Source: Verrucomicrobiota bacterium (GTDB taxonomy: Bacteria > Verrucomicrobiota > Verrucomicrobiia > Opitutales > Coraliomargaritaceae). Taken from it: a DNA stretch of 44,083 nucleotides. Positions within the stretch are counted from its first letter, which is position 1, and every line of letters begins with the position of its first letter. The translations under genes were made by a program, and so were the position numbers. The DNA lies in the NCBI GenBank assembly GCA_009937095.1, contig JAACDB010000023.1:1-44083 (forward strand), read 5' to 3'. The notes under the pieces were generated by a model, which made no database searches, was not told the DNA's origin, and saw nothing but the letters and a program-made list of their open reading frames with translations. Shown here one piece after another: positions 36,401 through 44,083 of the stretch.

Positions 36401-37471
36401 ATGCAAAAGATCTTGATGGCATTATCCGGCGGCGTTGATTCCGCTGTTGCGGCTGCCCTGCTCAAAGAGCAAGGACACGATGTCTCGGGTGCCTACATCC
36501 GGACTTGGATGAATGAAGAAATGCCCCTTGCCGACTGCCCCGCGCAACAAGATATCGAAGATTCCCGCGCCGTTGCCACACACCTTGGGATCGACTACGA
36601 AATCGTCAATTTCGTCAACGAATACCGCGAACACGTGGTGCATTATCTTGTCGAGGGTTACCGCCGTGGCATTACTCCAAACCCCGACATCATGTGCAAC
36701 CGCGAGATGAAATTCGGGATCTTTGAAAAGTACGCCCGCGAACAAGGCTTTGATGCCATCGCAACCGGACATTACGTGCGCAAGGTGCCGCAATCCGACG
36801 GCAGCTATGACCTCTGTGAAGGGCTTGATCCCAACAAAGACCAAAGCTACTTCCTCGCCCTCCTCCGGCAGGAACAACTTGCCCCCGCAATTTTTCCAAT
36901 CGGGGAACTCCAAAAAGCTCGCGTCCGCGAACTCGCTGAACAATTCAAACTACCCAACGCTACTAAAAAAGACAGCCAGGGCATCTGCTTTCTCGGTGAC
37001 ATGAATATCAACCGTTTTCTTGAATATTACATCGAGGATCAGCCCGGAAAAATCGTAGATCCCGAAGGCAAGGTCCTCGGCGAGCATCGCGGATTGCACC
37101 GCTACACTATGGGACAGCGCCGTGGCATCGGCGTCCCATCCAATACCGACAATCAATTCTTTGTGGTGGTCGGGTTCAACCTTGAGCGCAACGAACTGGT
37201 GGTCGCCTTTGACGAAGCCAACGCCCCGGGTCTTTTTACCAGTGAGGTTGAAGTTTCCGGCCTCAGCTTCATTAATAAACCCGTCACCGAAACCTCCCAA
37301 ATCCTTGCCAAGCCTCGCTACCGCGACCCCGCACAAAGCATCACTTACACCCCCACCGGAACCGACTCTGCGCACGTTGTCTTTCAGGAACCCCAACGCG
37401 CCCTCGCCTCCGGACAAGTCCTCGCCCTTTATCATGACGACACCCTCCTAGGTGGTGGCTTCTATAAATAA
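36401..37471 (+). CDS. mnmA: tRNA-specific 2-thiouridylase
   Basis: This 356-residue cytosolic enzyme puts sulfur on U34 of tRNA for Glu, Gln and Lys. The ATP pyrophosphatase P-loop SGGVDS is at 9-14. The two catalytic cysteines are both there: C99 in [12 protein letters not shown] and C196 in DSQGICF. The C-terminal beta domain is complete (ending [13 protein letters not shown]). It opens a plus-strand housekeeping run in which xth begins 9 bp after its stop. It is divergent from the damaged pullulanase gene. Confidence 0.96.
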   Translation: MQKILMALSGGVDSAVAAALLKEQGHDVSGAYIRTWMNEEMPLADCPAQQDIEDSRAVATHLGIDYEIVNFVNEYREHVVHYLVEGYRRGITPNPDIMCNREMKFGIFEKYAREQGFDAIATGHYVRKVPQSDGSYDLCEGLDPNKDQSYFLALLRQEQLAPAIFPIGELQKARVRELAEQFKLPNATKKDSQGICFLGDMNINRFLEYYIEDQPGKIVDPEGKVLGEHRGLHRYTMGQRRGIGVPSNTDNQFFVVVGFNLERNELVVAFDEANAPGLFTSEVEVSGLSFINKPVTETSQILAKPRYRDPAQSITYTPTGTDSAHVVFQEPQRALASGQVLALYHDDTLLGGGFYK

Positions 37472-37480
37472 ATCCTACCC

Positions 37481-38272
37481 ATGCCCAACCTCAAACTAAT
37501 CTCCTGGAACGTCAATGGCCTCCGCGCCGTCATTAAAAAAGGCTTCGATGATTTCCTCGCCCGTGAGGCGCCCGACGTGCTCTGCCTGCAGGAAACCAAA
37601 ATCTCCGACGACTTGGTTGCCGATTTTGCCTTCGCGGGCTATCCGCACCTCTATTGGAATTGCGCCGAGAAAAAGGGTTACTCTGGCACCGCGCTCCTCT
37701 GTCGCGAAGCACCCCTCTCCGTCAAAAAAGGCATCGGTATTCAAAAACATGATACCGAGGGCCGCGTCCTGACTGCCGAATTCCCGGACTACTACCTCGT
37801 CACGGTCTACACCCCAAACTCACAAAACCACGACGAAAACAAACGCCCCCGCCGCCTCGATTACCGCACCCTCGAATGGGACGTGGACTTCCTCGCTTAT
37901 TGCAAAGAACTGGAAGAAGACAAACCCGTCATTTTTTGCGGCGATCTCAACGTCGCCCACCATGAGATCGACCTCGCCAACCCCAGAACCAACCGTCGCA
38001 ATGCCGGATTTACCGACGAGGAACGCGCCCGTTTCGATGCCATCCTCAAAGCGGGATTCACCGACACCTTCCGGCATTTTCAACCCGAAGCGACCGAGCG
38101 TTACAGTTGGTGGTCCTACCGCGCCGGTGCACGCAAGCGCAACATTGGTTGGCGCATTGATTATTTCTGCGTCTCCCCCGCACTCCTCCCGCGCCTTACC
38201 AAGGCTGACATCCTTGATCAGGTAGAAGGCTCCGACCATTGCCCCGTGAGCCTGCACCTGTCCCCTGCATGA
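37481..38272 (+). CDS. xth: Exodeoxyribonuclease III (AP endonuclease)
   Basis: This 263-residue DNA repair nuclease cuts at abasic sites and removes 3' blocks. Family motifs are in order: [14 protein letters not shown] with metal-binding E38, [25 protein letters not shown] and the final GSDHCPV with the catalytic Asp-His pair. The length equals the ExoIII/ExoA family. Its stop overlaps the thiL start as ATGA at 38269-38272, so translation of the two is probably coupled. Confidence 0.96.
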   Translation: MPNLKLISWNVNGLRAVIKKGFDDFLAREAPDVLCLQETKISDDLVADFAFAGYPHLYWNCAEKKGYSGTALLCREAPLSVKKGIGIQKHDTEGRVLTAEFPDYYLVTVYTPNSQNHDENKRPRRLDYRTLEWDVDFLAYCKELEEDKPVIFCGDLNVAHHEIDLANPRTNRRNAGFTDEERARFDAILKAGFTDTFRHFQPEATERYSWWSYRAGARKRNIGWRIDYFCVSPALLPRLTKADILDQVEGSDHCPVSLHLSPA

Positions 38273-39261
38273 AACCAGAGCAACATCCTTTTACCGACGA
38301 CCCCGCGCGACAAATCGCGCGTCTCGGTGAATGCGTGCTCCTTGAGCAAATTCATAATTGGCTCGGCAGTATCACTCCTCCCGCTCCCGCCGGCATGGGG
38401 GATGATTGTGCACTCCTCGAATTCGACTCCGCACAAAAAACCTGCATCACAACTGATGCGATCACTTACGGACAACATATTGACAGCAGCCTCACCCCTT
38501 TTGAGGCGGGGGTAAAACTGATTCACCGCAACCTCAGCGACCTCGCAGCCATGGGAGCGAGTCCGCACAGCGCCGTGCTCACCCTACTCAGCGGACCCGA
38601 CCTCGACCTGCAATGGCTTGAGGCATTCTTTAACGGAGTCCGCTCCGCCTGTGAAACGCACGCACTCAAAATTGTTGGCGGTGATTTGAGCACCCTTGAA
38701 GCGGGACATTTCTCCGCGAGCCTCGCGCTCTTGGGGCAATGCGAACGCCCACTCCTCAGACAGAGCGCCTCGGTTGGCGATTGGCTCTATGTAAGCGGAA
38801 CTCTTGGTGGCAGCATCCTCGGGAAGCACTATTCTTTCAATCCCCGACTAGCAGAGGGCCAATGGCTCTCAAGGCAAAGCGAGTGCCGTGCCATGATTGA
38901 TTTAACCGACGGACTCGGCAAAGACCTGCAAGCTCTCCTACCACAAGACAGTAGCGCGGCAATGGATCTTACCTGCATCCCCCTTGCACCCGCCGCACAG
39001 GAATATGCCGCTCAAACGGGCAAGCCCGCTCTGCAACATGCCTTCAGCGATGGCGAGGATTACGAACTCCTCCTCGCGGTCTCCAGCGATTCAGACTGCG
39101 AGGCGTTTGAGGCGCGCTGGCAATCTGCCTTTCCGAAGCTCAGCCTTACCCGCATCGGGCAAATCGTGCCCAAACATCCTGCTGGAATTTTTGTGGAGGC
39201 AGGAAGCGGTGCATCGATTCCTTGGACAGACGGTTACCAACACTGGAAATACCATGGCTGA
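38269..39261 (+). CDS. thiL: Thiamine-monophosphate kinase
   Basis: This 330-residue enzyme phosphorylates thiamine monophosphate to the active cofactor thiamine diphosphate. The start at 38269 is chosen because it forms ATGA with the xth stop; a longer frame from 38239 is less likely. The PurM-like fold is shown by the metal/ATP site GMGDDCAL (D45, D46), the following [29 protein letters not shown] and [11 protein letters not shown]. It overlaps the tsaE start by 8 bp, continuing the tight operon. Confidence 0.93.
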   Translation: MKPEQHPFTDDPARQIARLGECVLLEQIHNWLGSITPPAPAGMGDDCALLEFDSAQKTCITTDAITYGQHIDSSLTPFEAGVKLIHRNLSDLAAMGASPHSAVLTLLSGPDLDLQWLEAFFNGVRSACETHALKIVGGDLSTLEAGHFSASLALLGQCERPLLRQSASVGDWLYVSGTLGGSILGKHYSFNPRLAEGQWLSRQSECRAMIDLTDGLGKDLQALLPQDSSAAMDLTCIPLAPAAQEYAAQTGKPALQHAFSDGEDYELLLAVSSDSDCEAFEARWQSAFPKLSLTRIGQIVPKHPAGIFVEAGSGASIPWTDGYQHWKYHG

Positions 39262-39703
39262 GATTTTGAAACAATTACGCGCGGGCATCACAACCCGATC
39301 CGTCGAGGAGACCGAAGCGGCGGCGCGCGCCCTCGCCGCCTGTCTGCCACCCGATCATGTATTAGCGCTACATGGCGACCTTGGCGCCGGGAAAACTACC
39401 TTTGTGCGCGGCCTTGCGCGCGCCTGGGGCATTCGTGAACCCGTCACCAGTCCCACCTTCAATCTCTACACCCTTTATGAAGGCGAGCGGAAACTCCTGC
39501 ATCTTGACGCCTATCGACTGAACTCCGGCGCCGACCTGGATGCCCTCATGCTGGAGGATTTCCTCGAATCCCCTTGGTGCCTCGCGGTAGAATGGCCCGA
39601 AAGAATTAGCGAAAGCATACCGGCAAAAGCATGGCATCTGGATCTGGCAAGCTCCCAAGAAGGGGTGCACACCATTCGTCTGCGGGAATCGGCATTGAAT
39701 TAG
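39254..39703 (+). CDS. tsaE: tRNA threonylcarbamoyladenosine biosynthesis ATPase TsaE
   Basis: This 149-residue P-loop ATPase works with TsaB and TsaD to make t6A37 in ANN-decoding tRNAs. Walker A is GDLGAGKTT (41-49), followed by the conserved VTSPTFNL switch stretch, HLDAYRL and the VEWPERI motif. The ATG at 39254 lies inside the end of thiL (8 bp overlap) and gives the usual family length; a longer frame from 38984 is a shadow of thiL. It ends with a 4-bp stop overlap against the convergent DoxX gene. Confidence 0.95.
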   Translation: MAEILKQLRAGITTRSVEETEAAARALAACLPPDHVLALHGDLGAGKTTFVRGLARAWGIREPVTSPTFNLYTLYEGERKLLHLDAYRLNSGADLDALMLEDFLESPWCLAVEWPERISESIPAKAWHLDLASSQEGVHTIRLRESALN

Positions 39704-40116
39704 TCCCGATTGGAACCATCCACGGAGAGCTTTCCGGCACCTCCAACGACCAGCGTAATGCTAGCGAGCATCAGGATGAGCGGTAAGCGCATTCCGTTGA
39801 TATCACCGGCATGGGCTACAAAGGCAGCAACTCCCATGGTAATGACAATCGAGAGCGCCCAGAAACGGGTCATGAACCCGATAATGAGAAAGAGCCCGCC
39901 AAAGAATTCAGCACCCGCTGCGAGCACCGCCATCAACATCGCCGGTTCCAAACCCAATTTTTCCATGTAACCGGAAAATCCTTCCAATCCTGGGCCACCA
40001 AATGCGCCGAACAACTTCTTGGCACCTGCGTGAATCATCATGACACCAACACCGAGGCGCAGGGGAAGAAAGGCAAGTGTTTGGGTCGTACGCGTAAGGA
40101 TAGTAGGTATTTTCAT
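39700..40116 (-). CDS. DoxX-family membrane protein
   Basis: This 138-residue protein has four predicted transmembrane helices. It carries typical DoxX features: an opening [20 protein letters not shown], a central [14 protein letters not shown], and a last helix ending in GGAGKLSVD. DoxX proteins are small inner-membrane proteins linked to redox or oxidative-stress functions; a defined activity is known only for a few. It follows the greA-like gene by 50 bp on the same strand. Confidence 0.9.
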   Translation of the reverse strand: MKIPTILTRTTQTLAFLPLRLGVGVMMIHAGAKKLFGAFGGPGLEGFSGYMEKLGLEPAMLMAVLAAGAEFFGGLFLIIGFMTRFWALSIVITMGVAAFVAHAGDINGMRLPLILMLASITLVVGGAGKLSVDGSNRD

Positions 40117-40166
40117 ACCCGACAGTCTGATCTCTGACCGCTTGCGGTCAAGTCCAAGCCCATAAG

Positions 40167-42029
40167 CTACTTTTGGTCGACCCAGCGCTCCACATTCAAG
40201 ACCGTCCAGTCTTGAGCGTTTCCACCGATTTCGATCGTCACAGTATCCGAACTCTTCTTACCCAGTAATTGCTGAGCCAGAGGAGTCTTGTAAGAAAGGA
40301 TATCGTTTTCAGGATCGGAATCCCATGCGCCGAGAATGGCATAACGCTGTGTCTTGCCGCTGGAACCTTCCTTCAATTCTACGACACTGCCGATACCGAT
40401 ATTGTCGTTGGTCACCTCCGTGAAGTCAGTCACGCGAGCGCGGGAAAGATCCACTTCCAGTTCGTTTTTACGGGAAAGCAGAATGTCCTGATCCTGACGC
40501 GCCATCTTGTATTCCGAGTTTTCCTTGAGGTCACCGTGCTCACGAGCAGTAGCAATGGCTTCTTTATTTTCAGGGATCTTGACGGTGATGAGGTCTTCGT
40601 ATTCCGCCTTGGCAGTATCAAAACTGGACTGGGAAACGATGAGGCCTTCATCTTTAGAAGCACCTGAACCGTCGCCGGCGATGAGTGCCTGTACGGTTGG
40701 GAATTTCTTAATGAAACGCGCTATGAGTGATTTTTTTGTTAAATCCTCGAAGCCTTGATTCAAAAGCAACGTTTGGGCGAGGACCTGCGCCGTTTCCACG
40801 TTGGCATCTGCCAACAAATCCGGAATCAACTCGCTGTCCTCACTTAGCAGATCCGCAAGCGGGATGCGGCGCGCGCTGGCATTTTGCAGTGCTTCGTAAT
40901 CAATCGCGTAGAACATTGCAGAAAGCAGACGCGGTGAAACAAGTGGTAGGATAATAGCAGAATACTTTTTGGAATTGCGGTTTTTAACGACCCACAAAAG
41001 CAAAGGCCCCTTGATGGTTTGGTCATTGAGCCCACGACTGAGGCAATGCGCGATACGTTTGCCCATATCGTGCTCCAGCATGAAATTGATACATTCACTT
41101 GTGAACTTGCCGCTGGAATTGCGGAGCAGATCTTCAAGCATGGGTTGCCACTTGTCCTCGTAGGTGCGGCGAATCAAATCCAAATAGCGCTTATAAAAAT
41201 TTGCCGGCAACTCAGATGCCAATTCCGAGAAATCATTAGTGGAGTCAAGAATCGAGGCAGAGGAAGGCTCAAGCGTTTCAACATCTTCGTGCAAATCACG
41301 AGCGAGGTCATTACGAACCCACACCCCGTGCAAACGGTCGGCCTGACTGAGTGACTTGGCATTGTGAATCGCATCCGTTAGCTCTGCCAGAATCTCCGGC
41401 AATTCTTCGCGAATAACTGAGATGTTCTCCGAAAGTGCAAAAAGTTTTTCCCCGAGCAGGATCTTCTCCTTGGAATTACGAGTACCATGGAATTGTTCGA
41501 GGATTTCCTCTTCCGGCTTAACCGGCTCATCCCGCAGGATAAAAGGTTCTGTCTTTTTATTCGGCACACCAACGCGGGGGTCTTTTTCAAGCACCTTTTT
41601 CGTCGCAGTCCACCATTTCTTATACTTCAGCGGTCCAATTACGCGGGAAAGGGAGCGCTCAATCTCCGACGACATCATGGCCATGTCATCATTACCCGCA
41701 AGGATCTCACAAATCAGGTCTGCCGGAGCCTTTTTGATCATTTCCGCAATGGCATCTGCCTCCGTGCGAGAACGCACCAAAACGTCATTGGGTTTGAGGA
41801 TTTCCAACTTATCAACACAGAATGCGATGCCCATGGCATGCCCGGTCTTGTCCTCTTCTTCAAAATCAATAACGATTTTTGCTTGAGCCTCGTCAAAATC
41901 CACGATTTTACCAAAACCCCAACTACGATGCAGGCAGTAGTTACCCGGCGCCATGCTTTCGAGCTTGGTGCGTGCATGCGCCAACCTGGGGTTGTTTTCT
42001 ATTAATGCGTCTATGGCCGCTTCGTTCAT
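40167..42029 (-). CDS. greA: Long GreA/GreB-family transcription elongation factor
   Basis: This 620-residue protein has a standard GreA only at its C-terminus. The coiled coil is at about 460-535, with the acidic tip GDLKENSEY (499-507) that enters the RNA polymerase channel and stimulates transcript cleavage. The FKBP-like domain is at about 540-620. The first 450 residues are an extension. Residues about 28-80 (NYCLHRSWGFGKIVDFDEAQ) form a small beta barrel like CarD/Tudor-type polymerase-binding modules. The rest is helical, with repeat-like character. E. coli GreA has about 158 residues. Chlamydia GreA is also known to be very long, so this looks like a feature of the PVC group. It is divergent from rsmB. 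Confidence 0.9.
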   Translation of the reverse strand: MNEAAIDALIENNPRLAHARTKLESMAPGNYCLHRSWGFGKIVDFDEAQAKIVIDFEEEDKTGHAMGIAFCVDKLEILKPNDVLVRSRTEADAIAEMIKKAPADLICEILAGNDDMAMMSSEIERSLSRVIGPLKYKKWWTATKKVLEKDPRVGVPNKKTEPFILRDEPVKPEEEILEQFHGTRNSKEKILLGEKLFALSENISVIREELPEILAELTDAIHNAKSLSQADRLHGVWVRNDLARDLHEDVETLEPSSASILDSTNDFSELASELPANFYKRYLDLIRRTYEDKWQPMLEDLLRNSSGKFTSECINFMLEHDMGKRIAHCLSRGLNDQTIKGPLLLWVVKNRNSKKYSAIILPLVSPRLLSAMFYAIDYEALQNASARRIPLADLLSEDSELIPDLLADANVETAQVLAQTLLLNQGFEDLTKKSLIARFIKKFPTVQALIAGDGSGASKDEGLIVSQSSFDTAKAEYEDLITVKIPENKEAIATAREHGDLKENSEYKMARQDQDILLSRKNELEVDLSRARVTDFTEVTNDNIGIGSVVELKEGSSGKTQRYAILGAWDSDPENDILSYKTPLAQQLLGKKSSDTVTIEIGGNAQDWTVLNVERWVDQK

Positions 42030-42089
42030 AATTGTTTGCGAATGCTAGTCAGTTAAGTAAGCGATATACAATGAACAAAATTTACCATT

Positions 42090-43379
42090 ATGAGAAGCCT
42101 TAAGTTTGACTTGCCCGAAACGACTGCCAGCGGGTGGCAGGCTGCGGTTTTACTAACCGAAGCCTACCTTGCGGGTGGCTGGAAGGCGGATCAACTCTTG
42201 GAGCGCTTGCCTACTGGCTTCAGCGGCGGTCGCCGCAAGACCTGCCAGTCCCTTTTTCTCGGTGCATTGCGCCACGGACACCGTACCCGCGCCGCCCTTA
42301 AACCTTTCCTTCGCAAGGCCCCAAAGCCTGAAATTGAGGCGATTCTGCTCGTTGCCGGCTTTGAACTATATGATTCCAGCGAAGAAAAAATACCAAAAAT
42401 AATCCACCATGCCGTACAGGGCAGCAAACGAAAGCTTCGTAAACCCGAGAGCGCCCTCATCAACGCCGTCCTCCGGAAACTACCCCCTGCACTCGCTGAA
42501 ATTGAGACTGATTCCACTCAAGCTGCAAATAAGCACAGTCACCCCAAATGGCTTGTAAAACACTGGACCGACGCTTTTGGGGCTGAAAACTGCGAGGCGC
42601 TCCTTCGCTGGAATCAACAAATTCCCCTCACTTATATTCGTACCGAAGCAGTCCTTCCTGCCTCTTTTGAAGCCACCCAATGGCCCGGCTTCTACCGCGT
42701 GCCTGCCCATTCACCCTGGCTTGAGGAAATCCGCCCCTTTTTAGAAAGTGGACGCGCTTACGTGAAAGACCCCTCCACCCGGCTCGCCCCCGCCCTTCTG
42801 GACGCCCAACCCGGCGAAGCGGTTCTCGACCTGTGTGCTGCCCCCGGTGGCAAAGCTTTTGAAATCGCCCAAGGCTTGAAAGGCAAAGGCACCCTCGTTG
42901 CCCTCGATATGCCCGGCGAACGCATGGAACGCCTCGACCAAAACCTGGCCCGTCTCCAAAGCCCCGACCTGCAATGTAGTAGCCTCGCCCACGACCTTCT
43001 CACCTTAAAAGCCGCTGACCTTGAGGCTTGCGGGCACCCCACAGAATTTGACGCCGTCCTGCTCGACGCTCCCTGCAGCAACACCGGTGTCATCCAGCGC
43101 CGCACCGACGTGAAATGGCGACTCCAAGCCAAAGACTTCACTGCCTGCGCTAAGCTTCAGGGCGAACTCCTCGCGGCTGCCAGCCGCTTCGTTAAACCCG
43201 GCGGACGCCTCGTTTACAGCACCTGCAGTATCGAAGCCTCGGAAAACAGCGAACTTGTTGCTGCCTTTCTCAACAGCCCCGCTGGAGTAAACTTTGAACT
43301 CAAAGAGCACCAATACAGCCACCCCTGGGTGACCGGTCACGACGGCGCCGGCGCTTTTGTACTTCAAGCCAGTCACTAG
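42090..43379 (+). CDS. rsmB: 16S rRNA (cytosine(967)-C(5))-methyltransferase
   Basis: This is a 429-residue RNA m5C methyltransferase of normal RsmB length. The N-terminal NusB-like helical domain (about 15-135) is followed by the catalytic domain. Motif I, DLCAAPGGK, is at 247-255. Motif IV DAPCSNTG holds C329, and motif VI YSTCSIEASEN holds the nucleophile C379. It stands alone on the plus strand, 60 bp from the divergent greA-like gene. Confidence 0.95.
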   Translation: MRSLKFDLPETTASGWQAAVLLTEAYLAGGWKADQLLERLPTGFSGGRRKTCQSLFLGALRHGHRTRAALKPFLRKAPKPEIEAILLVAGFELYDSSEEKIPKIIHHAVQGSKRKLRKPESALINAVLRKLPPALAEIETDSTQAANKHSHPKWLVKHWTDAFGAENCEALLRWNQQIPLTYIRTEAVLPASFEATQWPGFYRVPAHSPWLEEIRPFLESGRAYVKDPSTRLAPALLDAQPGEAVLDLCAAPGGKAFEIAQGLKGKGTLVALDMPGERMERLDQNLARLQSPDLQCSSLAHDLLTLKAADLEACGHPTEFDAVLLDAPCSNTGVIQRRTDVKWRLQAKDFTACAKLQGELLAAASRFVKPGGRLVYSTCSIEASENSELVAAFLNSPAGVNFELKEHQYSHPWVTGHDGAGAFVLQASH

Positions 43380-43427
43380 CTCTTATGCCTGCGAATGCCG
43401 CTCGATATGCAGGGGTTTAAATTTACT

Positions 43428-43453
43428 AGGTCGCGCAATCAATTGCACGACCT
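43428..43453. repeat. 26-bp inverted repeat downstream of rsmB
   Basis: Arms AGGTCGCGCAAT and ATTGCACGACCT pair at 11 of 12 positions around a 2-bp centre. No T-run follows on the plus strand, so it is a poor rho-independent terminator for rsmB. It could be a bidirectional hairpin or a protein-binding site. It is not the same motif as the LacI operators. Confidence 0.5.
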
Positions 43454-43503
43454 GCCCATGATGATTTCGGCGCAGGAACAACCCATCTTAAGCTCGCCCT
43501 CGC

Positions 43504-43671
43504 TCACTCAACATGCAGCTCCTGAAAGGCACTGTTCTCTCCGCCGCCTGCAGGACTGATGGGTGCCACTTTCCATAGGATCCACCGAAAATCACCGAGT
43601 GTTGCTCGGTCTGCGGCCCGCAGGGAGGAAGCCATGAAGAGCCCGAGCAGAATTCTTAGAATCATTTGCAT
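43504..43671 (-). CDS. Tiny secreted protein, probable remnant
   Basis: This 55-codon frame starts with a convincing signal peptide (MQMILRILLGLFMASSLRAA, cleavage before DRAT). It is followed by about 35 residues (LGDFRWILWKVAPISP, then a Gly-rich turn and NSAFQELHVE). The pattern F-R-W ... N-S-x-x-Q-x-L/E resembles the opening strands of discoidin-like domains found in many secreted Verrucomicrobia proteins. Here a stop follows at once, so the gene is probably the 5' remnant of a longer secreted protein. It is also possibly a short functional peptide. No partner gene is obvious. Confidence 0.4.
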   Translation of the reverse strand: MQMILRILLGLFMASSLRAADRATLGDFRWILWKVAPISPAGGGENSAFQELHVE

Positions 43672-43780
43672 CCTAACTGTGTGACCTTGTTTTGCTTAAA
43701 AGACAACCCTTCGCAATGGACATCCACCTTGATTGTTCGACTGAACCGGAATTGATTTCTGATTTTCGGCAATTCCAAAA

Positions 43781-43799
43781 GCCTTGCCAAAGGCAAGCC
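43781..43799 (-). terminator. Weak hairpin terminator candidate after the transporter gene
   Basis: CTTGCC and GGCAAG arms around AAA (43783-43797), followed on the minus strand by GGCTTTT, form a short intrinsic-terminator-like hairpin 38 bp past the stop at 43837. The stem has only 6 bp, so support is modest. Between it and the tiny secreted gene (43672-43780) I see nothing. Confidence 0.4.
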
Positions 43800-43836
43800 C
43801 GCGAGATGCCGCTCAAAAGAAGGCCGACATGGAAGA

Positions 43837-44083
43837 TTATTCCTTGGAGAAATAGGAAACCAGCAGACCCCCGAGGAGCAGTTGCATGGGCGAGTAGCAA
43901 AGGATGGGCAGGAGCGCGACCGCGCTGGCGTTTTCCGGCCCAACGGCGAGGAGCACGGAACTGATCATAGGCACTCCGGTAGCAAGGGATTTCTGACTTG
44001 CGCAATAAAAGCCGCTCACGCGCTCGCTGTGTGTGAAGCGAAACCTGCCGGCGCTGAACCAGACAAATGCGCTCACAAGCAAG
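43837..44083 (-). CDS. Bile acid:sodium symporter-family (SBF-like) transporter, C-terminal part only
   Basis: The last 82 residues of a membrane protein whose start lies beyond the right edge. GFYCASQKSLATGVPM and the closing LLPILCYSPMQLLLGGLLVSYF match the C-terminal end of the SBF-like (YfeH-type) branch of the bile-acid:sodium symporters. In that branch the usual wording is close to CGSKKSLATGVP and LPLMLFHQIQL. At least two transmembrane helices are visible. The true substrate of this branch is not established. Confidence 0.75.
   Translation of the reverse strand, partial: LLVSAFVWFSAGRFRFTHSERVSGFYCASQKSLATGVPMISSVLLAVGPENASAVALLPILCYSPMQLLLGGLLVSYFSKE

Noticed and set aside
38984-39253. 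Upstream extension of tsaE
   Set aside because: The extra 90 residues overlap thiL in another frame and are unlike any TsaE. The ATG at 39254 gives the standard length.

Overview
The window looks like a chromosomal segment of a Gram-negative member of the PVC group, most likely Verrucomicrobiota (Opitutae-like). The reasons are three proteins with a PEP-CTERM sorting tail, a Kdo transferase (so an LPS outer membrane), a GreA with a very long N-terminal extension, secreted enzymes with Asp-rich thrombospondin-3-type repeats and a shared C-terminal domain, and a LacI regulator of the type common in Opitutae. This placement is inference from family knowledge; there is no rRNA in the window. Almost no start codon is preceded by a Shine-Dalgarno sequence.

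Positions 1-26378 form an alpha-glucan (starch/glycogen) utilisation locus. A minus-strand pair encodes a secreted protein with two complete GH13 catalytic domains around a CBM48-like module (2600-7342) and, joined by an ATGA overlap, a secreted TPR protein that runs off the left edge. Next come a membrane-anchored PA14-like protein (7478-8614), a PEP-CTERM protein (8620-9414), a GspG-like pseudopilin (9557-10252), a second PEP-CTERM protein (10506-11099), an unknown secreted protein (11198-11872) and a LacI-family regulator (11869-12924). Divergent from the regulator is a plus-strand operon of three secreted enzymes: a 2793-residue protein that joins a GH13 domain to a GH57-like domain through Ca-binding-type repeats (13174-21555), a 1006-residue GH13 (21564-24584) and a 593-residue GH13 (24597-26378). 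A 13-bp palindrome, TTCAACNGTTGAA, lies 50-105 bp upstream of most of these transcription units. It is probably the LacI operator and would tie the locus into one regulon. No SusC/SusD, ABC or MFS sugar transporter is present.

Positions 26434-31436 hold waaA and a minus-strand glycolytic cluster gap-pgk-tpiA. The tpiA frame has no stop codon before trmL: it reads straight through a strong terminator hairpin into the tRNA methyltransferase and ends convergently against waaA.

Positions 31737-36278 hold a membrane fatty-acid desaturase with a coiled-coil tail, an AT-rich PEP-CTERM protein and a pullulanase-type GH13 gene whose N-terminal region is cut by an in-frame TAG.

Positions 36401-44083 are housekeeping genes: mnmA, xth, thiL and tsaE in a tight operon, a DoxX protein, long greA, rsmB, a tiny secreted remnant, and the C-terminal end of a bile-acid:sodium-symporter-family protein that runs off the right edge. 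I saw no tRNA, rRNA, CRISPR or insertion sequence.
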